The notes: generated by a model from the letters alone, not told the origin. 64,000 nt of DNA from Carallia brachiata (GCA_021464245.1 JADCRB010000155.1:931849-995848), one strand, 5' to 3'. Positions 12,090 to 26,070 are shown, counted from the first letter of the stretch. Made by a program: numbers and translations.

Positions 12090-14239
12090 GGTTTATGATA
12101 TTATTGATTTGGTTGTCTTTTGTTTCCGGGTCCGGAGGCTTTAAGAAAGATGTATAGGCTGAGGAAAGAAGGAAAATGAACTGAAAAAGAAGGCAAGAAG
12201 CTTTGGCCAAAAAGACAACTAAAAAGAAAAACTAAAAAAAAAAAAACAAACAAACAAAAGGTAAAAAGTAAAGCTACCCCCGATATTTTATATAATTTTT
12301 TTTTTTTAAAATAACCATCAAAGTGCTAATTCAATGATAAATTAATATTTTTTATATTATACATTGTAAGTTCAAGTTCCTGCACATGGACTCTCCTTGA
12401 TTGGCTCATATTAGAAATTATTTTAGGTATAAGTAGACTTATTCACCAAAATCCTTACGACGAAATCACACTCAATGTCATTTGATACTCAATAATAGGT
12501 CAATTATTTTAAAATTATTGAACGAAAGTGAAATAAAAAGAATTAGTCTGCTTCCTAACCGAATATCCTATAACCGTTGCCTACTCAATAAGTTTTTTTT
12601 TCTTGTTAAAAAAAAAGGGGCGGACAAGGTAAGATCTTTAGATGGATACTGAGCAGTGCAAATGATTGAAAGTCCCGAAGAGCTGGGACTGGATTGGGGT
12701 CCATGAAATAAAACATTCGATCTTGTAATATTCTGATGATATTTTATTTCAATTTGGTCATCTAATTTGTTTGCATTACAATTTTTGTTTTCTCAGAAAA
12801 AAGTTCGAATGGCCAAAAAAAAAAAAAAGAATTGAGTTATTAAAATTTAAATATAAAATTAAGATATTTCAACAAAATGCTTCAACGAAGTTGTATTAAA
12901 AATACAAAACATAATTTTTGTTTGCCTTACAGTTTCTTTTCTAGTTCTCTTTATTTGGTGCCCAATGTTTGGCTAATCTATAATCCATAAAAAGTGTGAA
13001 GTTCTAATGACTAAAACATTCTTATTATTGATGAATAATTTTACTAAGGTATACTTATGTTTTGAAGTGACCTAAGAACAGTTATTGACTAATTGATAGA
13101 ATTTTTGTTAAGTTTTTTTTTTTTTGAGTCACTTAAAGATATAAGTTGAGTAGTTTAAGTAAATTTACTGAGTAAATCTTATATTGTATTAGAATCCATT
13201 TGTTCTACTTGTTCAACACTGTTGTTACTATTTTTTTTGTTACTAATGCTCATGTATGATGATTAAAGAATTTATTTGATAAGTTTATTAGTTGTTGTTA
13301 CTATGGAATTATAAAATGATCGCTAAAACATTTAACATTTGCCTAGGATGTATCATGTTGATAAAATTAATTTTAATTTTTATAGTTATGATTTTTACAA
13401 TTAAACAAAAGGGGGGAAAAATGTCATATAGACGACAACATTGGCCAGCAAACGTGGCTGGGGTAGGGGCTAAAAGAAAGCCAACAGTTCATTGTTGCCT
13501 GCTAGAAGAATGGAAATTATTTTAGTTTTGTGATTTCTTTTCCCTTTCAACGATCTGAAAAAACCAACAAGAAAAAGAAAGGTTCAGTCCAATAAAGTAT
13601 TTTGATATTCCCGGTTAAAAAAAAAAAAAAAAAAGGATAGCAAATTATAGCATTTACTTGCATCCCTCAACTTCTCAAGAAAATTATATTGATTAGGAAA
13701 CCGAGAAACTTTGAACCCTCATCTAGCCTGAAACAGCATTTGCGCAAATTCTGGTAACTCATTGATTCCCATCTGAAAAAAAATGCGTCCGCATACAATG
13801 AGACTAGATGTGTTTGAACGCACGAGACTCACAAACTGTAGATGATGCATATGTCCTCTGTCAGAAGCCGGCATAAACACCATTGAACCAATAGCAGGGA
13901 AATTTTGATTATAGAATGGCAATGATCACTATATTCTTTAACCACCAAGAGCCAAAATGCAACCAGAACCATCCTGCCTGAAGTACTAAGCAGAGATAAA
14001 AGAAGAGACGACTTTCAATTATACAGGGAAATTCTAAATGACGGCCATATATTCCGTGTAATCCAAAAGGTTGCTTAGCTAGCGCAGAATTTGCTAGATT
14101 GTTGAGTTTATTCAACAGAGCATACCCAAAAGCAACTCTGAAACTGAGAACATAGCAAAAGGTATATTGTTCAATCTCACAGGAATCCTGGTCAGCTCAT
14201 ATCCAAGTGCCATCAACCAGTATATGAGTTATCTTACTT
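12090..14239. other. Intergenic DNA between PEX19 and the zinc-finger gene
   Basis: It contains the PEX19 promoter (12.1-12.4 kb) and the 3'UTR of the zinc-finger gene (up to 14239). Long A runs occur at about 12817 and 13617. I see no supported gene. Confidence 0.6.
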
Positions 14240-16796
14240 TCAAGCATTCCAACTAGTACTGGCAGGAATTGTCTCAGGAACCACATTTTGCTTAATTTCA
14301 GGTTGTTTTGTAGCTACTTGCTGTTGAGCAATATCGTGACTATCAGATTCAAAAGTGAATTGCTGCGGCATGAAACTTTGTAGAGGTTGAACATCCAAAC
14401 ATGTAGTTGCTGGGGCAGCTTGGTGAGCCTGGAAAGGAAAATACCCTCCAGGTTGGAGCAAGGTGCCCGGAGGGCCATAGCAAGGCTGATGGCTTTGGTG
14501 AGTGAAAGGAGTTTGTACAATTGAATTAGGAGGGTAAAGAGCCTGAAGCCCCTTCGGCCCATACATCACCTGGTGGCTTTCAAATCGCTTAAGCTTAGCA
14601 ATATGCTTTTTTCCAGAAAGATGCCGGTCAAAGACCTCCCGTGTATCACACTCGACATTGCACAAATCGCAAATCACAGGAACTGCTACTTTAGGTTTTG
14701 GAGGTTCTTTTGGTTGTCTGGAAGTTTTAGAGGCCTTTGAACGTTTTGTAGATTTCCCTCTCTGACCATTCTTCATTTTCCGTTTCATTCCATGCCTTTT
14801 CTTATCCAACCTATCCATCCCTGATTTCCTCACTTGTGGGTTAGCTGACTCCTCAACTGGAACTACGGGCTTTTCCTGTACATTGTTTTGCTGATTGCTC
14901 TCCAATCTATATTCATCATTCACAACTTCGGACGGCAAGTTTTCTTTTGGCTCCTGCACCTCGTCATTTTGTATGCTCTCAAGCTGAGCCACTTCTGACT
15001 TGGGATCATTTAGATGTGTCTGATCATGCTGAACCTGTGACAGTGGTTTGATAGCATTTTGCAAACTTTCAATTCTCACCAAATTCTTTTTGTGTCGCTT
15101 TCCATTCTTGTGCTGCTCAAGAATCTGCAGACTATTGCAATCAACCCTGCAAAGTTCACACCATGCCATCCGCGGAGGTTGATCATTTGGCGCTGCCTTC
15201 ATGGATGCCAAAACAGAGTGAACTAAGTCTTCAGGTGCATGAGTTGAGAGATGAGCCACTTCAATTGTTAATTCTGCATCCGGAGCAGCAGAAGGTTTTG
15301 GACAAGAAGATGCAGCTGTAGCTCCTTTTTGTTGGAAGCACCTAGAATGAACCTTTCTTTTGCCACGTCCTGTTACATGAAAAGGAGGCTTAGAGACAAG
15401 GGTGTCACCAAAACTTCCCCGGTGATGCCCTTGTAATGACCCACGAACTCTTCTACCAACCCTCCTTGTATTTGGATGTTGACCGGCCTGCAAAGAATGA
15501 CTTTAGCGAATCTCCAGAATACAAGAACTGAAGCCAAATTGTCCTCAATATGTAAGAACAGAAAGCAAGCATGCAACATGAATAGACACAACTCCACATG
15601 CCGTATGATTCACCATATCATAACGCAACAACAAAAAGAGAGAGTTCAGTATTCTGAATGCTTCATTCCTAACCGCTTGTCAGCGCGATCAAGCATTCAA
15701 AGAAACCTGTATGCTCCTAATATTGCTCGCTCGAATGAAACTCTAGCATGTCTAACCAAATAATTTCATCGAAGACACAACAGAGATGACAAAGATTAAA
15801 ACCTTCTTTTCTCAAAGTATTTTCACATTAAACGTCTCATCTTTCAGAACAAATTTTACAACCCAAGAGCAGCATCCCCAGCCTAGTTGGTCGAAAATAA
15901 CCAGATTCACAAAAATAGTACATGTTTCTAACTTTCTATAACAAACCACTCATGGAGTCATGGTTAGCCTAGTAGTAAGATCAAACTTGGGACTAGCCTT
16001 ACGGCCTCAAGTTCCAATCCTTACAAGCGCATTTTAGGTTTCAAGCAAGGCCTCAAGTTCGAATCCTTCTAAGCGCATTTTATGTTTCGAGTAAGGTGTC
16101 GCGGCAGCGCTTGTCATGACAGTAAGTAGTAACCCGGGATTTGCCTGAAATACACATGTTTCTAAAAAAAAAAAAAAATCCTTATACAAAAAAAAAAAAG
16201 GAACCCACATTGTCTAATGCAAAATGAATCAAAACCCATTTATTTCATCGAAAATGCAACACGAAGAACTAGAAAAGAAGAGATTTTGAGAAATTAAAAT
16301 TAATTTCAGAGGAAATTTTCAAAAGGAAGAAGAACAAGGAGAAGAAGAAGAAGAAGGGTACCAGACGTCGCACAGGACCGGGCCCAAAGCCCGCACCCAT
16401 CGTTTGGAATCCGACCGCTGCCCGCTCAGCCAATTCCATGGTCCCCGCAAACTCGGTCAGTTGCGCCAGAGCCGTAACGGCCGCAGCCGCTGCAGGATTA
16501 AGGCCAGCCGGCACCACCGCAGTCGGCTGCTGATGGAACTGTTGCCCCAGCGCCGACGCGGCAGCCCCATCAGAAACCGACATTTGGGGGGCTGATCCCA
16601 CCGGCACCACCGACACACTGCGACGATGATGATGATGTTGATGATGGTGAGGTAGGGGTGGCTGATGGGCCACCTCGTAATCCGCTTGGTAATAATAGAA
16701 ATGATGCTGCTGCTGCTGCTGCTGATTCTGAGATTGTTGTAGCGGAGGAGGGAATTGCTGGTAATTATAAGAATAATAAATTTGGTCATATGATGG

Positions 16797-16828
<32 letters not shown>

Positions 16829-16933
16829 GGGTTTGGATTGGGTTGTAATAAAAATCTTGATCTTTTGATTGTTGTTGTTGTTGTTGTGGGATGAGCTTTG
16901 CTGATCGCTTTCAGGGAGAGACGAGAGGTCCAT
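14240..16933 (-). CDS. Gln-rich protein with two U1/matrin-type C2H2 zinc fingers (1-nt frame break in exon 1)
   Basis: Two exons: 16933-16362 and 15487-14240, with donor and acceptor in phase 0; about 606 residues if the frame break is ignored. The N-terminus is MDLSSLPESDQQ, then CAA-encoded Gln tracts, Tyr/His-rich and Ala-rich stretches. Exon 2 has two fingers of the C-x2-C-x12-H-x5-H form: CELC...HKNGKRH (about residues 301-323) and CDLC...HLSGKKH (about 464-486). A highly basic segment lies between them, a likely nuclear signal. U1-type fingers bind double-stranded or structured RNA, so a nuclear RNA-binding role is family inference. The break: the ATG at 16933 reads Asn through the repeat, while the downstream protein is in the Gln frame, which meets a stop at 16911-16913 before any ATG. 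One base appears to be missing near 16887. It may be an assembly error. Confidence 0.8.
16003..16094. repeat. 46-bp tandem direct repeat in a SINE-like dispersed element
   Basis: Two 46-bp units (16003-16048 and 16049-16094) share GGCCTCAAGTTC-AATCCTT and AAGCGCATTTTA. The wider block 15955-16155 (GCCTAGTAGTAAGA..., GTTCGAATCC, ...AACCCGGGATTTGCCTGAAAT) resembles abundant plant dispersed repeats with Pol III B-box-like wording. It lies in the zinc-finger gene's intron. SINE identity is inferred. Confidence 0.6.
16797..16886 (-). repeat. Two CAA repeat tracts encoding polyglutamine
   Basis: Reading the - strand, (CAA)6 at 16886-16869 and (CAA)11 at 16829-16797 both lie in the same Gln frame. 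The ATG at 16933 is in a different frame, which locates the frame break upstream of the first tract. Confidence 0.85.
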
Positions 16934-18517
16934 TGATTTTTTATTTTTTTTTTTAAATATAAATTTTTTGGTCTGTGTTTTCTAACTAAAAACTCTCTGA
17001 ATATTGGGCACACCCTTTGTAATAACTAATGAGAGAGTGGAAAGAACAGTCCGATGTGAGGGACTGAGGGTGGTACTGGCGTTCATCTCATCATGGCTAA
17101 TTTGGCTATGGGGTGGCAAGAAGAACTTTTTGAGTGTGTTGTGTATTGTAATTTTGTACATTTGTACACCCTGGTCCTTTCAACGTGGCAGATGAAGTTT
17201 GTTAGTCCAATAAAATTAGGAAAAATGTTGCGGAAACGTGTAATTAAATATATATAACTATTAACTGTAATGTTTACACTTTCCTTTTTGTTTAATAAAA
17301 AAAAAAAAGATATGAATCGCTTGTGTAATACTTACATTCTTTTTATCTAAAATAATCAATGAGACAAACCTGCATTCGGATTCTTTATAATAAAATTTTA
17401 AGCTCTAAATTTGAGTTTCTTTCTTTTATTCTTGTCTGTAAATATGTTAAGAAAAAGGAAAAAGTTGCGTGAGTGCCTTGAAATTCGAAGCATTTGATAC
17501 ATAAACTCATACATTACTATAATAACTGATAATGATACAATTTTATTTTTTTAATGCATAATTGCAGTTATCAATGAAACTACAAATACACATTCACCAA
17601 TTTTCTTTTTTTATTTAGAAGTCTATTAATTCATCAACTACGCAGAATATAGCTCATCATTTTTGTAAATTCCGCTTTCCTTCGCAAAATAAAAACCCGA
17701 TACTTCAATGGCAAAAGTTTGAACAACAGGTGTCCGGCTTTGGAGCCTTGTCCAACATATGAAAGGCTATGCCTGTAATAGAACCTATAAATTGGAAAAA
17801 CGACTATAGACTAACGAATGAATGCAGTAAGCACCAAAATCTGAGAACAGAGATCCAGCAATACAATAACAGCAACGGCAAACAGCAGCATTCAGTCATT
17901 GCAGAGAACACGGCTGAAGAACAGAGTGCAGCCTAGGCATACATGCTGGGCATGCACAGCTGGAACCTAATCTTTTGGCTACCATAAGGCAAATCCTTTG
18001 AAGCATTCATAGGAATACAATTTCAACAAACTGTTTTATTTCTGTTGCTAATGAGTACAATTTCCCCCCCTTGGGAGGATCTTTAACAGGCTTTCTTCTA
18101 TCAATCTCATTGAACATTTTCATCTTTTCAACAAATGAATAAATGCACTAACTGTACAATGGATTGGAGCCCCTGCTCTCTTCTCTCAAAGACTAAAAAC
18201 CAGCTTCTCAATCATTAGATGGTGGCACTTCCTGCAGCAATTGGGCAACACCTATGCTTCAAATTATAGTATATATATATATATATGCCATCCGCATTTC
18301 TGACATACATTTAGAGAGGACTTGGGGGAGGGGGGAGACCGGAAATCTCACAAAAAAAAAAGAAAAGAAAAAGCATTATCCGCTTTCTCACATGGAACCC
18401 AACTCTGGTGCACTGCTGATTGTGTGAGGTTCCCTCTGCGAAAGATCGTGCCCATCCCAAGTATTGTGTTGAGCACAAAGAACAAAACTTGGTATATATA
18501 CATCTTCATTACTCATA
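16934..18517. other. Zinc-finger gene promoter and SEC16 3' flank
   Basis: No gene is supported. 16934-17300 should hold the zinc-finger promoter; about 17.9-18.5 kb probably includes the SEC16 3'UTR. A short TA microsatellite is at about 18270-18287. Confidence 0.55.
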
Positions 18518-21500
18518 CTAAAGTTCGACTTCGGTAAGGTCATCCCCAAAACTGCCACCATTAGCAGCTGCATGTGTCGTTGATGGGTCACTCGACATAA
18601 AAGATGAGGGAGGCATGGCAAGTGCCTCTCCTAATGTCTTGGTTTCTACCATCCTAGGAGGGCTAAACGATTCACTGAAGCTCCCGCTCCATGATGCTGT
18701 TCGTCGCGAGTGAGATGAAATGGGGTGATTACCGTTTGGCATCTCACCCCTTTTTGTGATGTTATCCATGCTTGGAAATCTCTGCATAGGCATCGATGGT
18801 GAAGGCATAGGAGCATTAAAAGACTCATTTGAAGCTGATGTTGTAAGAGTTTCAGTCGTTCCAGGATCTCTAACATTTTCTGATAAAGTTTCCATTAAAT
18901 TTTCACCGGATGGTACAGGTGTAGGTACAAAAAACTTTTGATTGGCGGCAACTGGAGGTCTGGCAGATGGAACGGTGGGTGACTGGAACAAGTTCGCGGA
19001 GCTCCCTCCACCCTTGTTAAATGTGTCGACATATCTGTCAAACAACCAAAAATTTCACTCTATGAACAATTAGATTGCATTATTCATTTTGCTGATTCAT
19101 AAACAGGGCCAATGATTCCTCCTGAAACTGAAAAATGATATAATCATTCCACACAAGAAATTATTACCAATGTTCGCCCCAACACTTGATGCGTGACAAG
19201 ACAAATTATGAAGACTCTCTCTCTACAGTTCGAGAATACTCAAACCAGGTCCACAACCCAGAAAGTGAATTAAATTTTTTTATATCCATAACAAAAAGCT
19301 CTCTACAACAACAATGTACAATACTGGGCAATTCAATCTTGTGGAAGAAACAAGTCATTTGTTTGATAGCATCTTTGTATTGATAAATGCATCACAAACG
19401 TAGGCACAGCCGCCAAATTGGCCAGGTCCACAGTCAGGGTAAATCAGGTCCACTCTATTTAAAGGCGATAATATGTCATTCGCCTTAGAAGAGGAAAGCT
19501 GGAAAAACTTAATCCTAAGATATTTCAACTCATGGAAGAAACTGACGTTCTGATGCATTATTGAAACTGCGGAACATATTCACATCCTAAGCATTCAAAG
19601 TGTGTTAACGCATGTAACAAAACGGTGCAAAGGTGCTCACAAAATAACCTTTTTCCCTCTCCCAATCATTTTTTTAACATATGTAATTTGCACACATTTT
19701 AAGCTTATTTCATACCATTCAAAGCAAGGTGAAAAAAGAGAAGACTTGTCAATTACCTTGCCCGTACACCCATCCGCCCACGTGCTGAGAATTGATTTGA
19801 ACTGGCTGGAATAGGTGGAGTTCCCGAAGATTGTTCTAGTGGAGTTGGAGTCGGAATTGCTGGACTACCATTAGTCGGAGAGGAATCACTTTTTAATGCT
19901 GATTTCAAGTTGTAGTCAGGCATTCCATTCTGGAAGGCTGAAGTTGTAGGGGGGGGTGGCAAGGCGGCTTCTTCAGCTGGGGGTTCAGCACCTTCCTCTA
20001 CCCATCTTTTAAGCTTTTCATCATAATAAAATTTATTCGTTTCACCTAGCTTTGCCTTCAGTTGCAAAGCAAAACATAATCAGTTGACAAGTTAATGAAG
20101 TATGAACAATATCTTTTTGAAGAAAATGCAACAGAAAAGCAAATGATTAGAAATCAAACCACCTGACGGTCAGAACGGGGCCTTAATACTAGGCCCACAG
20201 TCTTTTGCAAAAGCTGTGAGCCAAAACTAAACCGGCCAAGGCGAGATCCCCTCACTGAACCTGATGCCTTGCCTTGTGCACTGGATGATGTTCCATCCTT
20301 TGATGAATCAACCTGATTCTTTCACAATTCAGCAGACCCCGCAAATTTGGTGCAGGATAATGGAAATGAAGCAGGAAAATATATAGATTTATCAATTTGG
20401 AGATATTTACAAACCTGGCTAGGACTTCTACCAAAGTCTGGCTCTGAAACACTTCTATTTTGCATTGTCATTCTATTTCCATCAGAAGCCCATTCACTTA
20501 TTGGTTCCATCGAAGAAGATGTTAACGATGACATTGCCATTGTTGACTGACTAGCAGATACTCGAGGAGCCATTGGCTGCTCATAATGCTCGTTGCCTTG
20601 TATACTTCCATGTGATGCTGATGGTCCAGGCGGTGGCAGACCCCCAACAACACGGTGTGCAGTACTATCGAAAAAAGTGAGTAACTTGCCCACCAACTTT
20701 GCTGGAGCCAAATTTGCAGCATATCCACCCTGAAAATAGAGTACCTGTGGTCAGCTAAAAAAAATAGAGACGTTGACAAAAAATGCACACTACATGATAG
20801 AGAAATACCTGTTGATGGCCCCTGATCCTCTCCTCAAGGGATACCACTAACTGTTTCCATGTTTCTACTTCAGGAGCTCGACCAGTTTTCAAAGATCTTA
20901 ATAAGGCCTGACAGTACCTGAATTCACTCACCAGGGTGAGAAGAAGAAAGAATTGCATGATAAATTCAATAATTATTCCGCCCACTTACTTCAATGAATC
21001 AGAAACTTTACCCACTTCGGCCAGCATACACGCATATATGAACTTGTATGGCTGAAATGGGAGAAGGATAAACTGGGAGTTTCCAAGCACCTTTGAGTAT
21101 TCATACAACTCCGTTCTCTGTCCATACACCCATTCAGTAAGCTCAGTAAGAACACTTTTTCTCATTGTTTTTATCTTTTAAAGAGAGAATTCACCTAGTA
21201 TTTTAAAACTAAGACATATTTTGCTATAGAGGGAGAGCAAAAGAAAAAGGCAAGCAAAGAGGCAAAATTTACAACCACAAGAACATTCAAATATTTTGCC
21301 ACTATGACCGTTTCAAACACAAATACACGTTAGAAGTAAGTCTTGCAAGAAAATCAAATCTGATTGATGTGCACCTGAATAGCTTCTGGACGGGTAAATG
21401 TCCGGGGATGCTTTAAGTGATCTGCTCCAATAAGGCACAATCTTGCACTGTCTGAAAATGATTCAAAGTTTGCTTCTGCGACTAAATAGCAGATGTGTGC

Positions 21501-24500
21501 AGCAGTAATCTGACAAGTTACTCTCAAGTAAGTTTCATGAACAAAAGTTTTAATAGAAGTTGGGTAATGAATGACACAGAAAGATGGAATACCTCACTTC
21601 TATCCTTCCATAAACAATCCCCAAGATGTATGATAACAAGCTCATCATCTTTTGTTTGTTTGCAGTAATTACAGCCAAATTTTCCTCCCAATCGTCAAGC
21701 ATACCATTCGCCCCAACCTATAGTTCATCACAGCCAAATGGTGATGAATAGACCAAGGAATCAGTTCAACGAAATTTTTTCCCTTTCCTTTTTTGATGGA
21801 GAAGCCATACTGAAAATATTGGTGTACAAAAAAGAAATTCGCAAGGGAAAAGAAAAACAAAGAGTATGAATGAATAAGTTGGTGGTGGCATGATGGCAAT
21901 CTACAAAACCATGCCTACACAAAGAGCAGGAAGAAGAAAACCATCTGTTTAACATGAAGGAAAATATGTATCTATTACATGGAAACCATGCAGAGCATGT
22001 CAGGAACTTATCTACATGGCTCATAAATAATCCCTTGCCATTCAGCTTTGTTCTTCTAAGAAAACTTTATACTTGATACAGATGTGTTGCAGATCAAGAT
22101 AATAATAAGAGATATCAGAAGAATTACTTTAGAGACAATTTAGGAAGTGATAATTGTGATATTATCCCATTTAGATTTTTTTCAATTAGCTTTATAACTA
22201 TTTTATTTTCAGCCCTTTCAGCTAATTCTATGATAGGGTAATGTTCATATTGACAACAGATTATTGAATTTTACCAACGAGTGTTGGTTTGCATTGCTTT
22301 ATCTTTTGTGGGTGGATTCCTGTTGTGTTTTTATTTTCCTTACCCTTTTTCATTTTGGTTCCCTGTCCTACATCAGGATGTTTCATTCACAAATTCTGTA
22401 TAAAATTACAATTTCTCAAAAGAACCAAAATATGAGATGAACATTACTAATTCATCCATAAATATAATACAGCAAAAGAAAACTCTGTGCATCAAATATC
22501 ACCTGCAAAGGCTGTGGAGACAAATTTACAGCACTAGGAAAGCCACTGGCAGCTGGGGTGGCTGCAGTAAATACGTCTGCTGGTTGTCCTGCAATTAGCA
22601 GGCATAATGTCCGCAAAGGAGATCCTGCTACCAGCTGTCGAAGTGCCATTTGCTTGATGGTATCAACATAGAACTGCATTTATGCAAGGCCATCACATGG
22701 CCCCCATGAGGTGCAGAGAGAGTAAGCAACTTGTAGAGCTGTAGTCTTTCATAGTCAAAGTATGGAACAATCTAAAGAAAAAGAGAACAGAGTGAAATGA
22801 ACAAAAGACCTGATCACCAAGCTGTGAGGCAAGGACAAGTGCAGGTCCCCACAACTGGCCTTCTTGTGCACATTGTAGAGCCTCTTTTTTCCTACCAGAA
22901 ACCAGGAGATTCTGGACCTCAGAAGCAGTTACCTAGAACATACATCAAAAAATCATTTAGAAAATGGTTGTGGTCCCATACAGCAGGAAAAGATTGCGGA
23001 CACATATGGATACCCGAACTTGTCCTTCAGATGGCAAACTCTGCAAGCATTGGCTGAGGACACCATACTCACTGAATTGTGTGCCATTCCTCTTGGCAGA
23101 TGCAAAAAGTTTTGCAACTGCTGATTCTGGAGCATCACTCTCCTATGAAAATGTAAACACAAAAATACTTCAGAAATCAAAGGGTTTAGCAACAAAACCA
23201 CTTCGAAAATAATACTTGAGATGGAGTAGCGTAAAGGATTTGAACTCAAAGGTACATAACAGAACAGATAAAGTCAATCTAGAATTCTCACAAGACACAG
23301 AGTGCAAAAGGCACAACATTTTGGAGGCTGCGGACCCAAATCCAAAAACACAACCACCACCACAGCCACACTCATTAAATCTCTATCAATGTAGATGCAT
23401 TCACAGCCCATGCACCATGCCAGACATATTTCCGGAAGCTGTGCTTACGAGAGTGGTCCTGAACTCCCACTGTTTCAAATTCAATGCTAATCCCTTTCTA
23501 GGCCAATTTTTCAATACAAATAAATTATCAAAATGGGAATGTCCAAGCTTCATTTTTCTGAAAGTTCACTGGTCCCAAAGCTCTGTTCGACATCACACCA
23601 GATGGACAGAATAGGGATCTAAAGGAAAAGATCTAAATTGTTTCTATGTTATAAAAGCTTCAGTTGGGAGGAAGAGACATCTTGCATGCATTTTCCCTAT
23701 GCTTCCAAAGGGAGTCCAAAATCAAGTAGTCTTTCTCAACAATGAGCAATCACATCTGTAAGAAAAACTTCATTCCAACCAACAGATGGTGGTAAGCTAC
23801 TTACCTAGTTAACAGGCATATCCTGCATTCTCAAAAACACAAAAAAAGAGTAACTTATGATATGAAACACAAATGCAAAACAGTAGAACATGACAATCTT
23901 ATTAGTGCTACAAGATGGCTTGTATAAATGGATGCTAGGAAACTAAAGGATGCAAATATGGTGATCAATGATCGAAAAAGAAAGAAGGGCTTTACCCTCA
24001 GAGAAGCGTCAGTGCCAAAAGGAGACCGAAGTTTTCCATAATGCTGACAGGCAATCTTAAGCAAGGAGAGGAGTAACCTTAGTACTTCGCCTTTCCTAGG
24101 ATCCATGTCAGGTGATTCACAGTTAGCAATCCTCTCATCAATCCACTTATTCAACTCTTTACTTCCAACATTCCCACCCACCAAAGGACCTGGAAAGGAC
24201 TGCTGGCCAAGAGCACGAAAATAATTGCAAGCACCTCCCACAATGCTTGAAGCATTCTCAGTGCTTCCCAAAACAATCTCCATCAAATTTAGGACAGAAA
24301 TTGTGCCTCCAACAGGTTCCTTTACATTTAAAAATTGAAACAGAAAAACAAATAACTGGCCTGCCAACAATATGAAAAATATAAGAAAAATAAAGAAAAA
24401 GGAACCTAATGGAATTATTATTGGGGGATCACCTGATTTCCAAATGATGAATTGCCAAGAGGATTACCATCTTTCATTATTATGAGTTTTCCACCAAATC

Positions 24501-26058
24501 CAAATGTAACCAAGGCATGTGGAGGACGTCCAGCAGATGATCTTCCCACAGCAGGGGAATGAGAAAATGGCTGGTCACTCTGGAACGGTTGTTGTGCAAG
24601 GCTTACTGATTTCTGGTTGCTATAGTAATTGCTAGAAAAGTTTATATGCTCATTCTGCTTCAAATTTGCCTGATTGAAGTGCAGATTAAAGTTGTTACTA
24701 GGCACAAAATTTTGTGGGCCAACAAGCCCGTTAGGAACAAATTGACCCTGATTCACTTTTTCATAAGATGGAACTGCTTGTAAAGAATTAACGGATTTAT
24801 GCTGATCCACATGGCTGTTCAAGGAAACATCTGAACCATGAGAATACAGGGATTGCTGGCTTCCACCAAAATCCGAGACAGTACTGGAATTAGATATCAC
24901 CCCAGGTGGCTGCATGTTCAAACCCTGCTGATTGTAGCTACCATACGACTGACTCCAGTTGACATGTTGGCCTTTGATGTTGGAGGCCTCTGACCCAAAC
25001 TGGTTGGCTTGGTTGTAAACACCATACACACTAGTGCCATTTTCAGAGTATGAACCAAAAGCAGATCCCTTTTGACTCTGTTGTTGATCATGAGCCTGAA
25101 CTGTCGTTGATTCCATGGACGGAGTATAGTTTTCAAGTGAGCGCCATTCCTGCACAATGGTGTCATAGTACCAACCAGGATACTGTGGGTCAAAAACCAT
25201 ATGTGCTGGGTAGCCGTTGTTAGCCCCTTCGGAAACCTGATTCCAGTTAGACACGCTCTCAATAGTGCTGGACTCAGCCATAGTTCCTGCTAAAGATTGT
25301 GAAGACTGCTGTAAATAACTTACTTCAGTTTTACCACTGGAAACTGCTGCGCATTCACCACCTGAATTGGCATCAAAATTCCCTTGCGTGCTTGCTGTCA
25401 CATCATATCCATCCACTTGATACCATTGCCCAGTATTCACATCATATTTCCACCCAGGATACATACTCTCCCAATACTGACTATTATACATATCCTGCCC
25501 ATTTGCAGTTCCTTCAGTAGATCCTCCATAAACTTGAGTACCATCTTGATTTTGCTCATAACTAACAGAATTAATATTATCCAATCCACCAGCAGCCCTA
25601 TCCTCTACATAACCACTGTCGCCAACATTCCCAAGAAAAGTAGCAGAACCATCTCCCAGCTCATTAAAGAAATCTGAGTACGAACCGAACCCATGATCCC
25701 CATTTGATATTGAATCGGCATAAAATGAACTCCATCCAACCTCCTTAACACCCGATTTCGCAGATCCCACATTCGAATCTGATACACCTTCCGCGTGTGC
25801 ACCAACTACTACTCCTGGGCCATTATCCACCAAATCATTTTCATCTTTCACATCCAATCCACCGCCACCACCACCGTTCGCATCATCAATACTCAGATTG
25901 GCAAACGCCTTGGCCTCATCGGAATCACTGCCCTCCGTGAAATTGTGGCCCGCTGAGTCCGAATTGGCAGGTGGCCCAAAATCATCGTCCACTAATTTAT
26001 CAAAGAAATCCAAATCCGTCTGATCCTCCATCACATGTAATGGAGGACTGGAAGCCAT
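18518..26058 (-). CDS. SEC16: SEC16 / MAIGO5-type COPII scaffold protein (1-nt break in exon 6)
   Basis: Thirteen coding exons on the - strand: 26058-24433, 24319-23996, 23142-23014, 22932-22810, 22673-22503, 21717-21593, 21509-21375, 21117-20990, 20917-20809, 20729-20415, 20312-20163, 20055-19757 and 19034-18518. The expected product is about 1383 residues, matching plant SEC16/MAG5. Exon 1 encodes the long disordered N-terminus (MASSPPLHVMEDQTDLDFFD, YPGWKYD/YPGWYYD repeats) and the start of the central conserved domain (HALVTFGFGGKL). Exons 2-9 are the helical SEC13-binding central domain (FRALGQQSFPGPLVGG, LLVSGRKKEALQCAQEGQLW). The C-terminal region ends GDDLTEVEL. SEC16 organises ER exit sites and COPII budding. 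Exon 6 is 125 nt although both neighbours are phase 0; one base is missing near 21650-21662. As written the frame stops early in exon 7 (about 841 residues). Confidence 0.93.
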
Positions 26059-26070
26059 AACCCTAACGAT

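Noticed and set aside
16457..17013. Asn-rich and Thr-rich frames over zinc-finger exon 1
   Set aside because: They are off-frame readings of the CAA repeats. Only the Gln frame continues into the in-phase splice to the zinc-finger exon.
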